Source: Closterium sp. Naga37s-1 (lineage: Eukaryota > Streptophyta > Zygnematophyceae > Desmidiales > Closteriaceae). Taken from it: DNA of 64,000 bases. Positions within the stretch are counted from its first letter, which is position 1. Each line of letters opens with the position of its first letter. The stretch lies in NCBI GenBank assembly GCA_947471745.1, contig CANJKZ010000724.1, positions 3,825,501 through 3,889,500 of the forward strand, given 5' to 3'. A model generated the notes under the pieces. The model was not told the DNA's origin. It searched no databases and was given only the letters and a program-made list of their open reading frames with translations. This document shows positions 1-11,905 of the stretch, piece by piece. The translations under genes were made by a program, and so were the position numbers.

Positions 1-1660
1 CCGAGATCCCCAGACACGCAACGCAGACGCATCGCCGACCTTCCCCGTCCACAGCAGAGCTGGAGAGGTCTCCGGCCGGGAGACCCTGGGGTGAAGGTTG
101 ATCTGATGCGCCGCGTACCGAACCGCAAACGGCCACAGAAAATGGGGGGCAGCCGCATGCATCATGGACGTACGAGCGACGTCCATGACCATGCCAATGC
201 GGCGCTCAGCAATCCCATTTTGCTGTGGAGAGTCCGGAAGCGTAAAGGTCTGGCGGATGCCTCGTGCACGACAGTAGGCTCGCAGAAGGCCAGAGGAGAA
301 CTCTCCACCTCGGTCAGAGTGCAGACGCAGAACAGGAAAGTCCGAGCCGAAGCTCCTCCTGAGCTGGAGACGAGCTGCGCGGATCCAGTCGATCAACACC
401 TCAGTGACATCACCCTTGCTGCGCAAGGGGAAGACTGTGGTGTAACGCGAGTAGTCGTCAACCACCAGCAGGAAGTAGCGCTCGTGACCCTGCCCACGGA
501 CGCGGGCCGGGCCCCACACGTCCATGTGAAGCGTCTGCAGAGGAGCCTCTGTCGGGGGAAACTGGGAGGAGTGAGGGGCAGCCCGGAGCCGCCCCTCGAC
601 ACAGGGGACACAGGAAGGTCCGGGTCCCGAAGGAAGGGGAGGGAGAGACCGGGGAAGACCAGAGACAAGGACACGGGAAGCCATGCCCCGAAGACGAGGC
701 AAGGAGGGGTGGCCAAGACGGTGGTGCCACAGGAGAGTCTCATGAGACAGGCGGCGACACGAGCAGGGGGCAGACTCAGGACCAGACCTGGACGCTGCAG
801 CAAACACCTGACCCGACGCAGCTACCTGGCCAGACGCAGGGACAGGAGGAGACTCAGTGGTCAGGGTGTAGAGACTCGACCCCGGCCGACGCGAAAACGT
901 GGCCAGGTGTCGGCCTGTGCGGGCGTCCGAGCAGTGGGTCACCCGCTGACTCGCAGGAGTAAACTGGTGAACCCCCGCATCCTGCAGGTCAGCACCACTC
1001 ACCAAGTTCGTCGAGAACGAGGGGAGGTACAGACCAGACAGGGTGCCCGAGGGGGCAGCCGGACACGGGAGGACAGTGGAGAAGTGAGAGAGGACAGGAC
1101 CCCCAGAGGGGTCAGCCAGGGAGACTGCAACCGGCCGGCCAAGCGGCGTGAGAGTGGTGCGGTCTCGAAAGAAGGAGCGAGAAGCTCCTGAGTCAAGCGT
1201 GAAGGTGAGGGAGGCCGAAGCCGACGCAGTACCTGAGAGCGCAGCCTCACCAGTACCTGAGAGTGCAGACGCACTGGCACCTAGAGCAGCAGCCGCAGAA
1301 GTACCTGGCGCAGCAGTACCAATGCCCGGGTCGGGCGGGAAACACCGGTAACAGTCACCCTCCTCACTAATAGTCACAGCATACATGGCAGCAAGGATAG
1401 CATCAAAGTCAAGATCAAAGATAGCTACGCCAGCCCTAGACAGCTCTCCCCAACGGGGAATCTCACTAGCCTCGGGGAACTGCTGACGCCAAGCGTCCGT
1501 CAGGCGGCCAAAGCAGCGCTGGGTGGGGTGGGCACCCCCACACTGCTCACCCGCGCGGTCGCCGGAACGAAGGACGTAGGTGCACGGACCAAAACCCCCA
1601 CCCCGCTGACGCTGCGTGTACCACTCACGGAGCTGCTGGGGCGGGGGGATGTCCCGCGAA

Positions 1661-1704
<44 letters not shown>

Positions 1705-2742
1705 ACGCTGGCCACCACCAGAGCCGCTACGCTGCGGGGCACCACCCCGACCAGCGCCACCCCCTCCGCCACCGCCGCCTCCACCTCCACCACCACCGCT
1801 GCCTCCGCTCCCACCGCTGCCGCCACCACCGCCTCCTCCTCCGCTGCTGCCACCGCCACCACCGCCCCCGCCACCACCCCCACCGCCACCCCCACTCCCT
1901 CCGCCGCCTCCACCGCCACCTCCACCGCCCCCGCCAGTTCCACCCGCGCCCTTGCCCCCCTTGCCCCTGCCAGGGCGGCGTCTCCCGCTAGGGGCAGACG
2001 CCGCGCAGACCGACTCAAGACCAAGCAGGTCGGCAGCAGCAGCAGAGGCAACAGAGGGCAGCAGGGGGGAAGGAGAACACCCCTCAAAGATGGGGGTGCG
2101 AGGGTCACCACGAGAGGCTCCTACAGCGACGATGCTCTTCTCCGCCGCCAGGAGGGACTTCTCGAGGAGGTCGACAGTGAGAGTGGTGGGACAGACTGAG
2201 AGGAAGTGGTCCCTGACTACGCGAAGGGAGTCAGGGAGGCGTGTGACTATGTAATAGAGAGTGATGTACATGGGGGGGGGGTTCTTGGCGCAGAACTCAG
2301 CAGGAAGCGCGGCGCGGTAGCGAGTGTCACTAGTGCGGAGGTGCGTAACGAGGTCAGCGACAGTGGGAAAGGCAGCAAGGTCAGGAAAGAGGTACGGTAG
2401 CATGAGGTGGCTCAGGGCAGCAGTGGCAGGGGAAGAGTAGCGCGCAACTACAGCGTCGTACAAGGTCTGAGCACTCTTGTACTGACTAAAGTGCGCGCGC
2501 TCAGTGGTAGGCAGGTGACGACGCACAGCAAGACGAGCAGCAGCATCGCGGGTGGCCCACTGAGAGCGAACAGTGGGGTCAGCATCAGCAGCAGGGGCAG
2601 GAGAGGCGCCAGAGGTGAGGTCAAAGAGGGAAAGACCGTCCGTCCTATCGCACTGTAAGAACAGCTGCAGGTCGTCGACCCAGACCTCAAAGTCAATGGC
2701 TCGACCCTCAGCGTCAAAAGCGAGGACACTAGGGGTAGCCAT
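1..2742 (-). CDS. Copia gag-pol polyprotein, N-terminal ~914 residues (E1)
   Basis: The start is the ATG at 2742-2740, chosen because every copy in this window begins its conserved gag there (MATPSV..., or MASPQV... in E6); an ATG 14 codons upstream also exists. By base-for-base comparison with E4 the frame is open to the window edge. Visible parts in order: gag, a poly-Gly tract (about 1740-1960), a tract of 14 CTG/CAG repeats (about 1663-1704) encoding poly-Gln, a Cys/His knuckle, the LDSGAS protease motif, the pre-integrase HHCC region, and the integrase core with two catalytic Asp. The G-run at 2272-2281 has the 10 bases needed to keep frame. The product would package and copy the element RNA in cytoplasmic particles. 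Confidence 0.85.
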
Positions 2743-2814
2743 GACGACGACAGTGTAGTAGTGCAAGCAGTAGGGGAAGGGCACGCAGTAACAGTGGTGC
2801 TGTGCTCACCAGGC

Positions 2815-3640
2815 AGGGCAGGTCGGGCGGCTCGGTAGTAGGGCGGCCCGGCAGCTGGGCGGCTCGGCGGCTCGGCTGCTGGGCGGCTCGGCTCCCGGGC
2901 GGCTCGGCGGCAGGGCGGCTCGGCGGCAGGGCGGCTCGGCGGCTCGGCTCCCGGGCAGCTCGGCGGCAGGGCGGCTCGGCGGCAGGGCGGCTCGGCTCCC
3001 GGGCGGCTCGGCTGCAGGGCGGCTCGACGGCTGGGCGGCTCGGCGGCTGGGCGGTCGGCTGCACGGCGGCTCGGCTGGTGGGCGGCCGGGCGGCTCGGCT
3101 GCAGCTGCTGGGCGGCTCGGCTGCGCTGCTGCTGGGCGGCTTGGCCGCTGTAGAGGAGCGGCGGGGCCGCTGCAGAAGGGCGGCGGGGCCGCTGGGTAGG
3201 GCGGCGGGGCCGCGAGATAGGGCAGCGGGGCCGCGTGGTAGAGTGGCGGGGGCCGCGCGATGGGGCGGCGGGGCCGCGAGGAAGGGCGGCGGGGCCGCGC
3301 GATGGGGCGGCGGGGCCGAGAGGAAGGGCGGCGGGGCCGCTAGGTAGGGCGGCGGGGCCGCGCGATGGGGCGGCGGGGCCGCGAGTAAGGGCGGCGGGGC
3401 CGCTCGGTAGGGCGGCGGGGCCTCACGATGGGGCGGCGAGGCCGCGAGGTAGGGCGGCGGGGCCGCGCAATGGGGCGGCGAGGCCGCGAGTAAGGGCGGC
3501 GGGGCCGCTAGGTAGGGCGGCGGGGCCGCGCAATAGGGCGGCGAGGCCGCGAGGTAGGGCGGCGGGGCCGCTAGGTAGGGCGGCGGGGCCGCTAGGAGAG
3601 AGGCGGCGGGGCCGCGATGAAGGGCCGCTAGGGCGGCTCG
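2815..3640 (-). repeat. GC-rich minisatellite leader of E1
   Basis: Tandem degenerate units fill the untranslated leader between primer-binding site and gag. In element sense, units of the type CCGCCGAGCCGCC lie near gag, and units of about 20 bp with GGCCCCGCCGCCC lie nearer the LTR. Long ORFs through this block (for example 2729-3847 minus) are repeats of Arg/Pro/Ala codons and not genes. E4 carries the same leader almost base for base. Confidence 0.85.
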
Positions 3641-3708
3641 ACGAAGTGAGGGCCCGGAGCGCGACTCGGGCTGAGCGCGCTTCGGGCAGGAAAAAAAAAA
3701 AACGATGT

Positions 3709-3754
3709 GGTGGGCCCTAAGCACAGTTCCCAAGGGGGAACCTGCTCGATACCA
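3709..3754 (-). other. Primer-binding site, hairpin and GGGCCCACC motif (E1)
   Basis: In element sense the LTR is followed directly by TGGTATCGAGCAG, an initiator-tRNA-Met-type primer site with a base change from TGGTATCAGAGC. Next comes a perfect 6-bp stem GTTCCC-CCTT-GGGAAC (3741-3726), then AGGGCCCACC (3718-3709). The same order is found in all relatives in this window. Confidence 0.8.
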
Positions 3755-3889
3755 TGAGAAAGTTTGAACAAGAATGAATGAACTATGAATGAAGTGAGTA
3801 CATATAGGAAACCATAATTGGGTTGTACCCCCTATGGGATACCCCACTATAGCCTACACAACTGCATAAGCTATATATATGTTCTGACA
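3755..3889 (-). repeat. 5' LTR of E1 (135 bp)
   Basis: Bounded by TG...CA in element sense, flanked by the primer-binding site on one side and Helentron DNA on the other. It differs from the E4 LTRs by very few bases (for example GAATGAATG against GAATGGATG). It should hold the promoter and polyadenylation signals; I cannot place a TATA box with confidence. Confidence 0.9.
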
Positions 3890-4531
3890 CAGTCCGCCTA
3901 TGAGAATGATACACCAAATGATGTTGAGGTATATGACATTTCAGACGGTAGAGTTGATTCAAATGGTGGTATTCATTTCACCATTCCTAAAATTCAAATC
4001 AAAGTCACCAAATTTATTGGGGTCATAAAAAGTGGTTCCACTTTTACGGTGAGGTTGATGCTGAATCGTAAAAAAAAAAGTTGTTGACGGTTTCTCTTCA
4101 GAATACCATGCTGCTTGGGGACGGCAGTATGCTGTTTTAAGATCCCGTGGATGCCAAACAAAAGAACGCTTTCCATTTGATAGAAAGTTTTTTTTATAAA
4201 AAATGGTAAGCTTGTGCCTAATGCGTTTCTTGATACTATTTTTGAATTAAATAGTATTGAAGAGTCGGCACAAGAAGCTGAAAATTATGTCGGTGTTTAT
4301 AAAGGATGTGAGCACTATGGTTTTACACTAATGGTGCGTGGTAAAAGCCATATGTACGAGAAGTGGGATTCCAAGAAATCCGCGGCGCATGCAAGACAAT
4401 ATCTTTTACATCTAATTTTTGGTCCGAATTGTTCAAAAAATCTAAAATTTAACGTTGAAATCTTTTATGATAATGGTAAGTTTATTCAAGATGAGTACTT
4501 GGATGAATTATTTGCCGATGCGCTACGATGA
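3890..4531 (+). pseudogene. Unrecognised AT-rich ORF at the Helentron 5' side, frameshifted
   Basis: Three frames read as one protein: 3890-4080 (…DISDGRVDSNGG… to a Lys run), about 4081-4195 (…EYHAAWGRQYAVLRS…) and about 4205-4531 (…MRGK-type, ending …ELFADALR). The changes of frame fall at an A10 run (4070-4079) and at a T8/A6 stretch (4190-4203). I do not recognise the family. Codon use and base composition match the Helentron pieces downstream and not the GC-rich Copia DNA, so it is probably the first gene or N-terminal part of the Helentron. The left end is cut by E1. Confidence 0.5.
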
Positions 4532-4710
4532 GGAAATAAAAGAATCTAAATGCTTAAAAACAGCAATCAAAAGATTCAATAAATCCTCCAAAGAAGGTCC
4601 CATCCATCCTTGTCAATGTTGTGACAAATTATTCAAAATTAGCGTTGAATCATTTCCTCAAGTTCATCAAGTTTGCAATGGATGCAAACAAAGATTGATT
4701 CGTAACAAAG
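4518..4710 (+). pseudogene. Helentron Rep/Hel N-terminus, Cys-rich part (split by E2)
   Basis: From the ATG at 4518 the frame overlaps the preceding ORF by 14 bases and gives a basic stretch, then a zinc-binding-like pattern (CQCC…, CNGCKQR). This looks like the region in front of DUF6570 in Helitron proteins. E2 interrupts it after codons for RLIRNK. With E2 and one TSD copy removed the frame continues at 12045 with a Leu/Ser-rich segment that leads into the DUF6570-like block. CAAAG at 4706-4710 is the left target duplication of E2. Confidence 0.6.
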
Positions 4711-4844
4711 TGTCAGAACATTATATAGCTTATGCTGTTGTGTAGGCTATAGTGGGGTATCCCATAGGGGGTACAACCCAATTAGGGTTTCCTATATGTA
4801 CTCACTTCATTCATAGTTCACACATTCACGTTCTCCTTTCCACA
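4711..4844 (+). repeat. 5' LTR of E2
   Basis: Begins TGTCAGAACATT and ends CTTTCCACA. Contains the block CTATAGTGGGGTA, then CCCATAGGGGGTAC and GGGTTTCCTATATG, shared with E1, E4 and E8. Confidence 0.95.
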
Positions 4845-4924
4845 TGGAATCAGAGCAGGTCCCCTCCTAGGGACTGTTTCTAGGGCCCACCAAAGCGCGC
4901 CCCGAGGCGCGCTTTCCTTTTTTT
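4845..4924 (+). other. Primer-binding site and leader hairpins (E2)
   Basis: TGGAATCAGAGCAGG (one change from the canonical TGGTATCAGAGC) is followed by the stem GGTCCC-CTCCTA-GGGACT (4858-4875) and AGGGCCCACC (4882-4891). A second hairpin, AAAGCGCGCC-CCGA-GGCGCGCTTT, sits at 4892-4915 and is followed by a T-run. Confidence 0.75.
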
Positions 4925-5800
4925 TAGCGACCCTCCGTGTCGCCCCTAGCGGCCCGTTGCGCCGCCCTTACCTACGCGAGCCCGCCGCCCTTACGTCGCG
5001 GCCCAGCCGCCCTCACGTCGCGGCCCCGCCGCCCTCACCTACGCGGCCCCGCCGCCCTTAAGTCGCGGCCCCGCCGCCCTCACGTCGCGGCCCCGCCGCC
5101 CTCACGTCGCGGCCCCGTCGCCCTTGCCTACGCGGCCCCGCCGCCCTCACGTCGCGGCCCCGCCGCCCTCACGTCGCGGCCCCGCCGCCCTCACCTACGC
5201 GGCCCCGCCGCCCTTAAGTCGCGGCCCCGCCGCCCTCACGTCGCGGCCCCGCCGCCCTCACGTCGCGGCCCCCACCGCCCTTGCCTACGCGGCCCCGCCG
5301 CCCTCACCTACGCGGCCCCGCCGCCCTCACGACGCGGCCCCGCCGCCCTCACGTCGCGGCCTCGCCGCCCTTGCCTACGCGGCCCCGCCGCCCTCACCTT
5401 CGCGGCCCCGCCGCCCTCACGTCGCGGCCCCGCCGCCCTCACTTCGCGGCCCCGCCGCCCTCACCTACGCGGCCCCGCCGCCCCACTTCGCGGCCCCGCC
5501 GCCTACGGTACCGGCCCCGCCGCCTATCCTCACCGGCCCCGCCGCCTACGACCGCCGAGCCGCCCTGCCGCCGAGCCGCCCAGCAGCCGAGCCGCCCGGG
5601 AGCCGAGCCGCCCTGCCCCCGAACCGCCCTGCCGCCGAGCCGCCCGGGAGCCGAGCCGCCGAGCCGCCCTGCCGCCGAGCCGCCCTGCCGCCGAGCCGCC
5701 CTGCCGCCGAGCCGCCTGGGAGCCGAGCCGCCCAGCAGCCGAGCCGCCGAGCCGCCCAGCCGCCGGGCCGCCCTACTGCCGAGCCGCCCGACCTGCCCTG
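4925..5800 (+). repeat. GC-rich minisatellite leader of E2
   Basis: Two blocks. The first has about 20-bp units such as GCCCTCACGTCGCGGCCCC with CACGTCG/CACCTACG variants (about 4950-5550). The second has units of CCGAGCCGCCCTGCCG type (about 5550-5790). E8 has the same leader with a small deletion. ORFs through it are repeat artefacts. Confidence 0.85.
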
Positions 5801-5871
5801 CCTGGTGAGCACAGCACCACTGTTACTGCGTGCCCTTCCCCTACTGCTTGCACTACTACACTGTCGTCGTC

Positions 5872-8800
5872 ATGGCTACCCCTAGTGTCCTCGCTTTTAA
5901 CGCTGAGGGTCGAGCCATTGACTTTGAGGTCTGGGTCGACGACCTGCAGCTGTTCTTACAGTGCGATAGGGCGGACGGTCTTTCCCTCTCTGACCTCACC
6001 TCTGGCGCCTCTCCTGCCCCTGCTGCTGATGCTGACCCCACTGTTCGCTCTCAGTGGGCCACCCGCGATGCTGCTGCACGTCTTGCTGTGCGTCGCCACC
6101 TGCCTACCACTGAGCGCGCGCACTTTAGTCAGTACAAGAGTGCTCAGACCTTGTACGACGCTGTAGTTGCGCGCTACTCTTCCCCTGCCACTGCTGCCCT
6201 GAGCCGCCTCATGCTACCGTACCTCTTTCCTGACCTTGCTGCCTTTCCCACTGTCGCTGACCTCATTACGCACCTCCGCACTAGTGACACTCGCTACCGC
6301 GCCGCCCTTCCTGCTGAGTTCTGCGCCAAGAACCCCCCCCCCCATGTACATCACTCTCTATTACATAGTCACACGCCTCCCTGACTCCCTTCGCGTAGTC
6401 AGGGACCACTTCCTCTCAGTCTGTCCCACCACTCTCACTGTCGACCTCCTCGAGAAGTCCCTCCTGGCGGCGGAGAAGAGCATCGTCGCTGTAGGAGCCT
6501 CTCGTGGTGACCCTCGCACCCCCATCTTTGAGGGGTGTTCTCCTTCCCCCCTGCTGCCCTCTGTTGCCTCTGCTGCTGCTGCCGACCTGCTTGGTCTTGA
6601 GTCGGTCTGCGCGGCGTCTGCCCCTAGCGGGAGACGCCGCCCTGGCAGGGGCAAGGGGGGCAAGGGCGCGGGTGGAACTGGCGGGGGCGGTGGAGGTGGC
6701 GGTGGAGGCGGCGGAGGGAGTGGGGGTGGCGGTGGGAGTGGTGGCGGGGGCGGTGGTGGCGGTGGCAGCAGCGGAGGAGGAGGCGGTGGTGGCGGCAGCG
6801 GTGGGAGCGGAGGCAGCGGTGGTGGTGGAGGTGGAGGCGGCGGTGGCGGAGGGGGTGGAGCTGGTCGGGGTGGTGCCCCGCAGCGTAGCGGCTCTGGTGG
6901 TGGCCAGCGTCAGCAGCAGCAGCAGCAGCAGCGTTCGCGGGACATCCCCCCGCCCCAGCAGCTCCGTGAGTGGTACACGCAGCGTCAGCGGGGTGGGGGT
7001 TTTGGTCCGTGCACCTACGTCCTTCGTTCCGGCGACCGCGCGGGTGAGCAGTGTGGGGGTGCCCACCCCACCCAGCGCTGCTTTGGCCGCCTGACGGACG
7101 CTTGGCGTCAGCAGTTCCCCGAGGCTAGTGAGATTCCCCGTTGGGGAGAGCTGTCTAGGGCTGGCGTAGCTATCTTTGATCTTGACTTTGATGCTATCCT
7201 TGCTGCCATGTATGCTGTGACTATTAGTGAGGAGGGTGACTGTTACCGGTGTTTCCCGCCCGACCCGGGCATTGGTACTGCTGCGCCAGGTACTTCTGCG
7301 GCTGCTGCTCTAGGTGCCAGTGCGTCTGCACTCTCAGGTACTGGTGAGGCTGCGCTCTCAGGTACTGCGTCGGCTTCGGCCTCCCTCACCTTCACGCTTG
7401 ACTCAGGGGCTTCTCGCTCCTTCTTTCGAGACCGCACCACACTCACGCCGCTTGGCCGGCCGGTTGCAGTCTCCCTGGCTGACCCCTCTGGGGGTCCTGT
7501 CCTCTCTCACTTCTCCACTTTCCTCCCGTGTCCGGCTGCCCCCTCGGGCACCTTGTCTGGTCTGTACCTCCCCTCGTTCTCGACGAACTTGGTGAGTGGT
7601 GCTGACCTGCAGGATGCGGGGGTTCACCAGTTTACTCCTGCGAGTCAGCGGGTGACCCACTGCTCGGACGCCCGCACAGGCCGACACCTGGCCACGTTTT
7701 CGCGTCGGCCGGGGTCGAGTCTCTACACCCTGACCACTGAGTCTCCTCCTGTCCCTGCGTCTGGCCAGGTAGCTGCATCGGGTCAGGTGTTTGCTGCTGC
7801 GTCCAGGTCTGGTCCTGAGTCTGCCCCCTGCTCGTGTCGCCGCCTGTCTCAGGAGACTCTCCTGTGGCACCACCGTCTTGGCCACCCCACCTTGCCTCGT
7901 CTTCGGGGCATGGCTTCCCGTGTCCTTGTCTCTGGTCTTCCCCGGTCTCTCCCTCCCCTTCCTTCGGGACCCGGACCTTCCTGTGTCCCCTGTGTCGAGG
8001 GGCGGCTCCGGGCTGCCCCTCACTCCTCCCAGTTTCCCCCGACAGAGGCTCCTCTGCAGACGCTTCACATGGACGTGTGGGGCCCGGCCCGCGTCCGTGG
8101 GCAGGGTCACGAGCGCTACTTCCTGCTGGTGGTTGACGACTACTCGCGTTACACCACAGTCTTCCCCTTGCGCAGCAAGGGTGATGTCACTGAGGTGTTG
8201 ATCGACTGGATCCGCGCAGCTCGTCTCCAGCTCAGGAGGAGCTTCGGCTCGGACTTTCCTGTTCTCCGTCTGCACTCTGACCGAGGTGGAGAGTTCTCCT
8301 CTGGCCTTCTGCGAGCCTACTGTCGTGCACGAGGCATCCGCCAGACCTTTACGCTTCCGGACTCTCCACAGCAAAATGGGATTGCTGAGCGCCGCATTGG
8401 CATGGTCATGGACGTCGCTCGTACGTCCATGATGCATGCGGCTGCCCCCCATTTTCTGTGGCCGTTTGCGGTTCGGTACGCGGCGCATCAGATCAACCTT
8501 CACCCCAGGGTCTCCCGGCCGGAGACCTCCCCAGCTCTGCTGTGGACGGGGAAGGTCGGCGATGCGTCTGCGTTCCGTGTCTGGGGATCTCGGGCGTTTG
8601 TCCGCGACTTGTCTGCGGACAAGCTGTCCCCTCGTGCTGCTCCCTGTGTCTTCCTCGGCTTCCCCCCTGACGCCCCAGGGTGGCAGTTCTACCACCCCTC
8701 CTCTCGTCGTGTTCTGTCCTCCCAGGACGTCACGTTCGACGAGTCAGTCCCCTTCTACCGCCTCTTCCCCTACCGTACTCCTTCCCTCCCCCCGCCACCG

Positions 8801-11788
8801 CACTTCCTTGTGCCAGGTCCCCCCCCGGTAGACCCCCTTCCCCCTCAGGGTCCTGCCCCTTCAGGTGTGTCCCAGGTAGACGCAGTCGAGCCGGTCGAGG
8901 TTGCTGGTGACTCTGGTCCTGCTGCGGGTGCTGAGCCTGGGGGTGCTGACTCTGGGGGTGCTACGCGCGTGGGTACTGAGCCTGGGGGTGCTGAGCCTGG
9001 GGGTGCTGAGTCTGGGGGTGCTGAGCCTGGGGGTACTGTGACTGGGGGTGCTGAGCCTGGGGGTGCGGAGTCTGGGGTTGCTGAGCCTGGGGGTGCTGCG
9101 ACTGGGGGTGCTGAGCCAGGGGGTGCTGCGTCTGGAGCTGCTGAGCCTGGAGCTGCGGAGCCTGCGGCCACTGGACCTCCCCTTGTGGCGTCTGGCGGTG
9201 CGGGACCTGGCGGTTCTCCGGGTGCTTCGCCTCGGCGGGAGCCCCTCTCTCCACAGGAGCTGCGCGAGTGGTTTGCTCGCCGCTGGAGACGTACTGCTGG
9301 AGCTGGAGCTCCTTCGACTGCTGAGGGTACTTGTGCCGCTGGTCCCGGAGCTGCTGGGCCCTCGGGTCCGCCTGGAGCTGGAGCTGCTGCGGGTGTTGGT
9401 GCTGAGACTGCTGCTGTTCTTCCTGGCGGTGGTCCTGCTGCGGGTGCTGCTGGTGCTGCTGGAGGTCCTGCCGCTGGAGGTGCTGTTGGCGCTGGTGCTG
9501 CTGCTGAGGGTGCTGTCCCTGCTGTGTCTGGAGTCGCCACGCGGCCTCGGCCGTACTTCGTTCCACTCCTACAGCAGGTTCTTGGTCTTTCTCCTCCTGC
9601 AGCGTGTCCACCGCCTGTTCAGTCACAGTCCCAGTTAGAGCCCGCCTCCCCACTTCCTGCTCCCTCTCCTTACACTGGTCCCACTGGAGGTCTTGCTGAG
9701 CGTCGTGAGCCTGCGTCTCGTCCTGCGTCGCCTGTTCGTGCTGCTCGCGCTAGTGGTCGCGGTTCGCGTCAGCGTCCTCCTCCTGTCCCTGGCACGCACC
9801 GGATGTCTTTGCGTCCGTCCACTGCTCCTCTGCGTGCCCCTTTGCCTTCTCCTCCTGAGTCCTCCCTTCCTGCACTTACCGACCCAGAGTCCGACTCTCT
9901 TCGTGCTGCTAGTCCTACTGTCACACGTCTTCTTGCTACTGTCGTCACTGACCCCTCTTTTGAGTCCACTGCTGCGTCTGCGCTTGCTGCTGAGCTCGTC
10001 GACTTTGCTGCTCGCTGTCGTCTAGACTACGCTGCCGGTCTTGTTGCTGAGTCTGCGTCTGTCTGTCCTCCGTCCGTCGGGGGTGAGTGTGCTCTTGGCA
10101 CGGACGTCCTTGAGGACAGGCAGGAGGAGTTCCAGTGTCTGGCTGCTGCTTCACCTCATCTCGCGTCCGTACTACTTGCCCCTGAGGGAGACCCGGATGC
10201 ACTAGACATCCCGACTCCGCGCTCTTACGCGGAGGCCGTAGAGGGTCCCTACTCCTCTCAGTGGCAGGCAGCTATGGATGCAGAGATGGCGTCCTGGAAG
10301 TCCACAGGCACCTACGTTGACGCGGTGCCCCCTCCTGGGGCGAACATCGTCAGTGGCATGTGGATCTTCAGGGTGAAGCGGCCGCCGGGCTCTCCACCTG
10401 TCTTCAAGGCGCGGTACGTCGCTCGTGGCTTCAGTCAGCGGCAGGGAGTTGACTACTTTCAGACCTTCTCTCCCACCCCGAAGATGACCACTCTTCGGGT
10501 GCTGCTGCACATAGCCGCTCAGCGCGACTACGAGCTCCACTCTCTTGACTTCAGCACTGCTTTCTTGCAGGGTAGCCTGCACGAGGAGATCTGGCTGCGC
10601 CGTCCACCTGGCTTCACTGGGACTTTCCCTCCTGGCACCCAGTGGAGCCTCCGACGGCCAGTCTACGGTCTCCGCCAGGCACCGCGTGAGTGGCACGACA
10701 CACTGAGGACTACGCTTGCGGCTCTTGGGTTTGCTCCCTCTACTGCTGACCCGTCGTTGTTTCTGCGCACCGACACTTCTTTGCCGCTGTTCTACATCCT
10801 CGTGTACGTCGACGACTTGGTCTTTGCCACAGCTGACACTGCTGGACTAGCCTACGTGAAGTCCGAGCTGCAGAAGAGACACACGTGCACAGACCTGGGT
10901 GAACTGCGCAGCTACCTTGGCTTGCAGATCACTCGGGACAGAGCACGCCGCACCATTACCTTGACTCAGTCACACATGGTGCAGCAGGTCCTTCAGCGCT
11001 TCGGCTTCACGTACTCCTCGCCTCAGGCCACTCCTCTGTCTACTCGCCACTCGCTCTCAGCTCTGCCTTCGGATGAGTCCGTAGAGTCGAGTGGCCCGTA
11101 CCCAGAGCTTGTTGGCTGCCTCATGTACCTGATGACCTGCACACGACCTGACCTTGCATACCCTCTTAGCATTCTTGCACGCTATGTTGCTCCTGGGAGA
11201 CACCGACCAGAGCACATGGCTGCAGCGAAGAGGGTGTTGCGCTACTTGTGCAGTACGTCGGGCATGGGGCTAGTGCTTGGAGGGCGGAGTCCAGTGGTCC
11301 TCACTGGGCACGCGGACGCTTCTTGGGCTGACGACCAGGCTACGCAGCAGTCGTCGCAGGGTTACACCTTCAGTCTTGGTTCCGGCTCTGTCTCGTGGCG
11401 GGCTACTCGCTCGTCCTCTGTTCTCGGCTCCAGTTGTGAGGCTGAGATCTACGCCGGGGCCATGGCTGCACAGGAGCTTCGCTGGCTCACCTACCTGCTG
11501 ACTGATCTTGGAGAGCAGCCTCGTTCTCCTCCAGTGCTGTACGTAGACAACAAGGCCATGCTGGCCTTGTGTCGAGAGCAGCGCTTGGAGCACAGAACGA
11601 AGCACATTGCTCTCCGTTACTTTCTTGCTCGTGAGCTGCAGCAGCGTGGTCAGTTGCGACTTGCGTACGTGGCCTCTGAGGCCAACACTGCTGATGTGTT
11701 CACCAAGGCACTTGCGCCTTGTGACCATCAGCGCTTCTGCACTCAGTTGGGTCTTGTACCTGTCTTGCCTCACTTGCTCTCCTCTTGA
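5872..11788 (+). CDS. Copia gag-pol polyprotein of E2, frameshifted in gag
   Basis: Start at ATG 5872. The frame breaks at a run of 11 C (6333-6343; 10 are needed) and the first frame stops at 6384. The downstream frame is open from the C-run to 11788. Domains: gag; poly-Gly (about 6670-6870); seven CAG codons; Cys/His knuckle C-x13-C-x3-H-x4-C (about 7010-7080); protease LDSGAS; pre-integrase WHHRLGH and CVPC; integrase core with HMDVWG, HSDRGGEF and NGIAERR (D,D-35-E); a Pro/Gly/Glu-rich linker (about 8880-9230); RT with YVDD; RNase H with GHADASWADD. One extra C would cut the product to gag unless the ribosome shifts. An extra base could also be a sequencing error. Confidence 0.85.
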
Positions 11789-11882
11789 CCTTGCTTGTAC
11801 TGTCACATATATATACCTGCTCTTGCTTGTCTAGCTCTATATATATATGTGTCCTCCTGCATGTCTTGTGACCCCTTGTTCT

Positions 11883-11905
11883 CCCCCACTTTGCCTATGG
11901 GGGTG
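11883..11905 (+). other. Polypurine-tract hairpin next to 3' LTR (E2)
   Basis: CCCCCA, a 9-base loop and TATGGGGGTG form a 6-bp stem whose 3' arm is the purine tract touching the LTR. The arrangement is the same in E3, E4, E5, E6 and E11. Confidence 0.7.

Larger units (their letters stand above)
1..3889 (-). mobile_element. Copia LTR retrotransposon E1 (minus strand, cut by window start)
   Basis: Only the 5' half is present: 5' LTR (3755-3889), primer-binding site, GC-rich repeat leader and gag to integrase. RT, RNase H and the 3' LTR lie to the left of the window. It is nearly identical to the complete E4 over its whole visible length, including leader type and LTR length (135 bp). The base next to the LTR on the right begins the AT-rich Helentron; the expected 5-bp target duplication would be CAGTC (3890-3894), but its partner is outside the window. 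Confidence 0.9.

Noticed and set aside
2729..3847. Pro/Arg/Ala-rich ORFs through the GC leaders (also 4937-6166, 25547-26501, 46831-48052)
   Set aside because: They are translations of tandem repeats in whichever frame lacks stops. Sequence and frame are not conserved between leader types.
4892..4924. GC hairpin followed by T-run, like a bacterial intrinsic terminator
   Set aside because: The context is a eukaryotic retrotransposon leader. It may be an RNA structure, but termination here would block the element's own transcript.
7403..8695. Long antisense ORF (about 430 codons) opposite protease-integrase, also at 22647-23939 and 49291-50583
   Set aside because: It mirrors the coding strand in every copy and follows from GC-rich codons at silent positions. 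It shows no domain, and it is shortened or broken in E3 and E5 as expected for a by-product.
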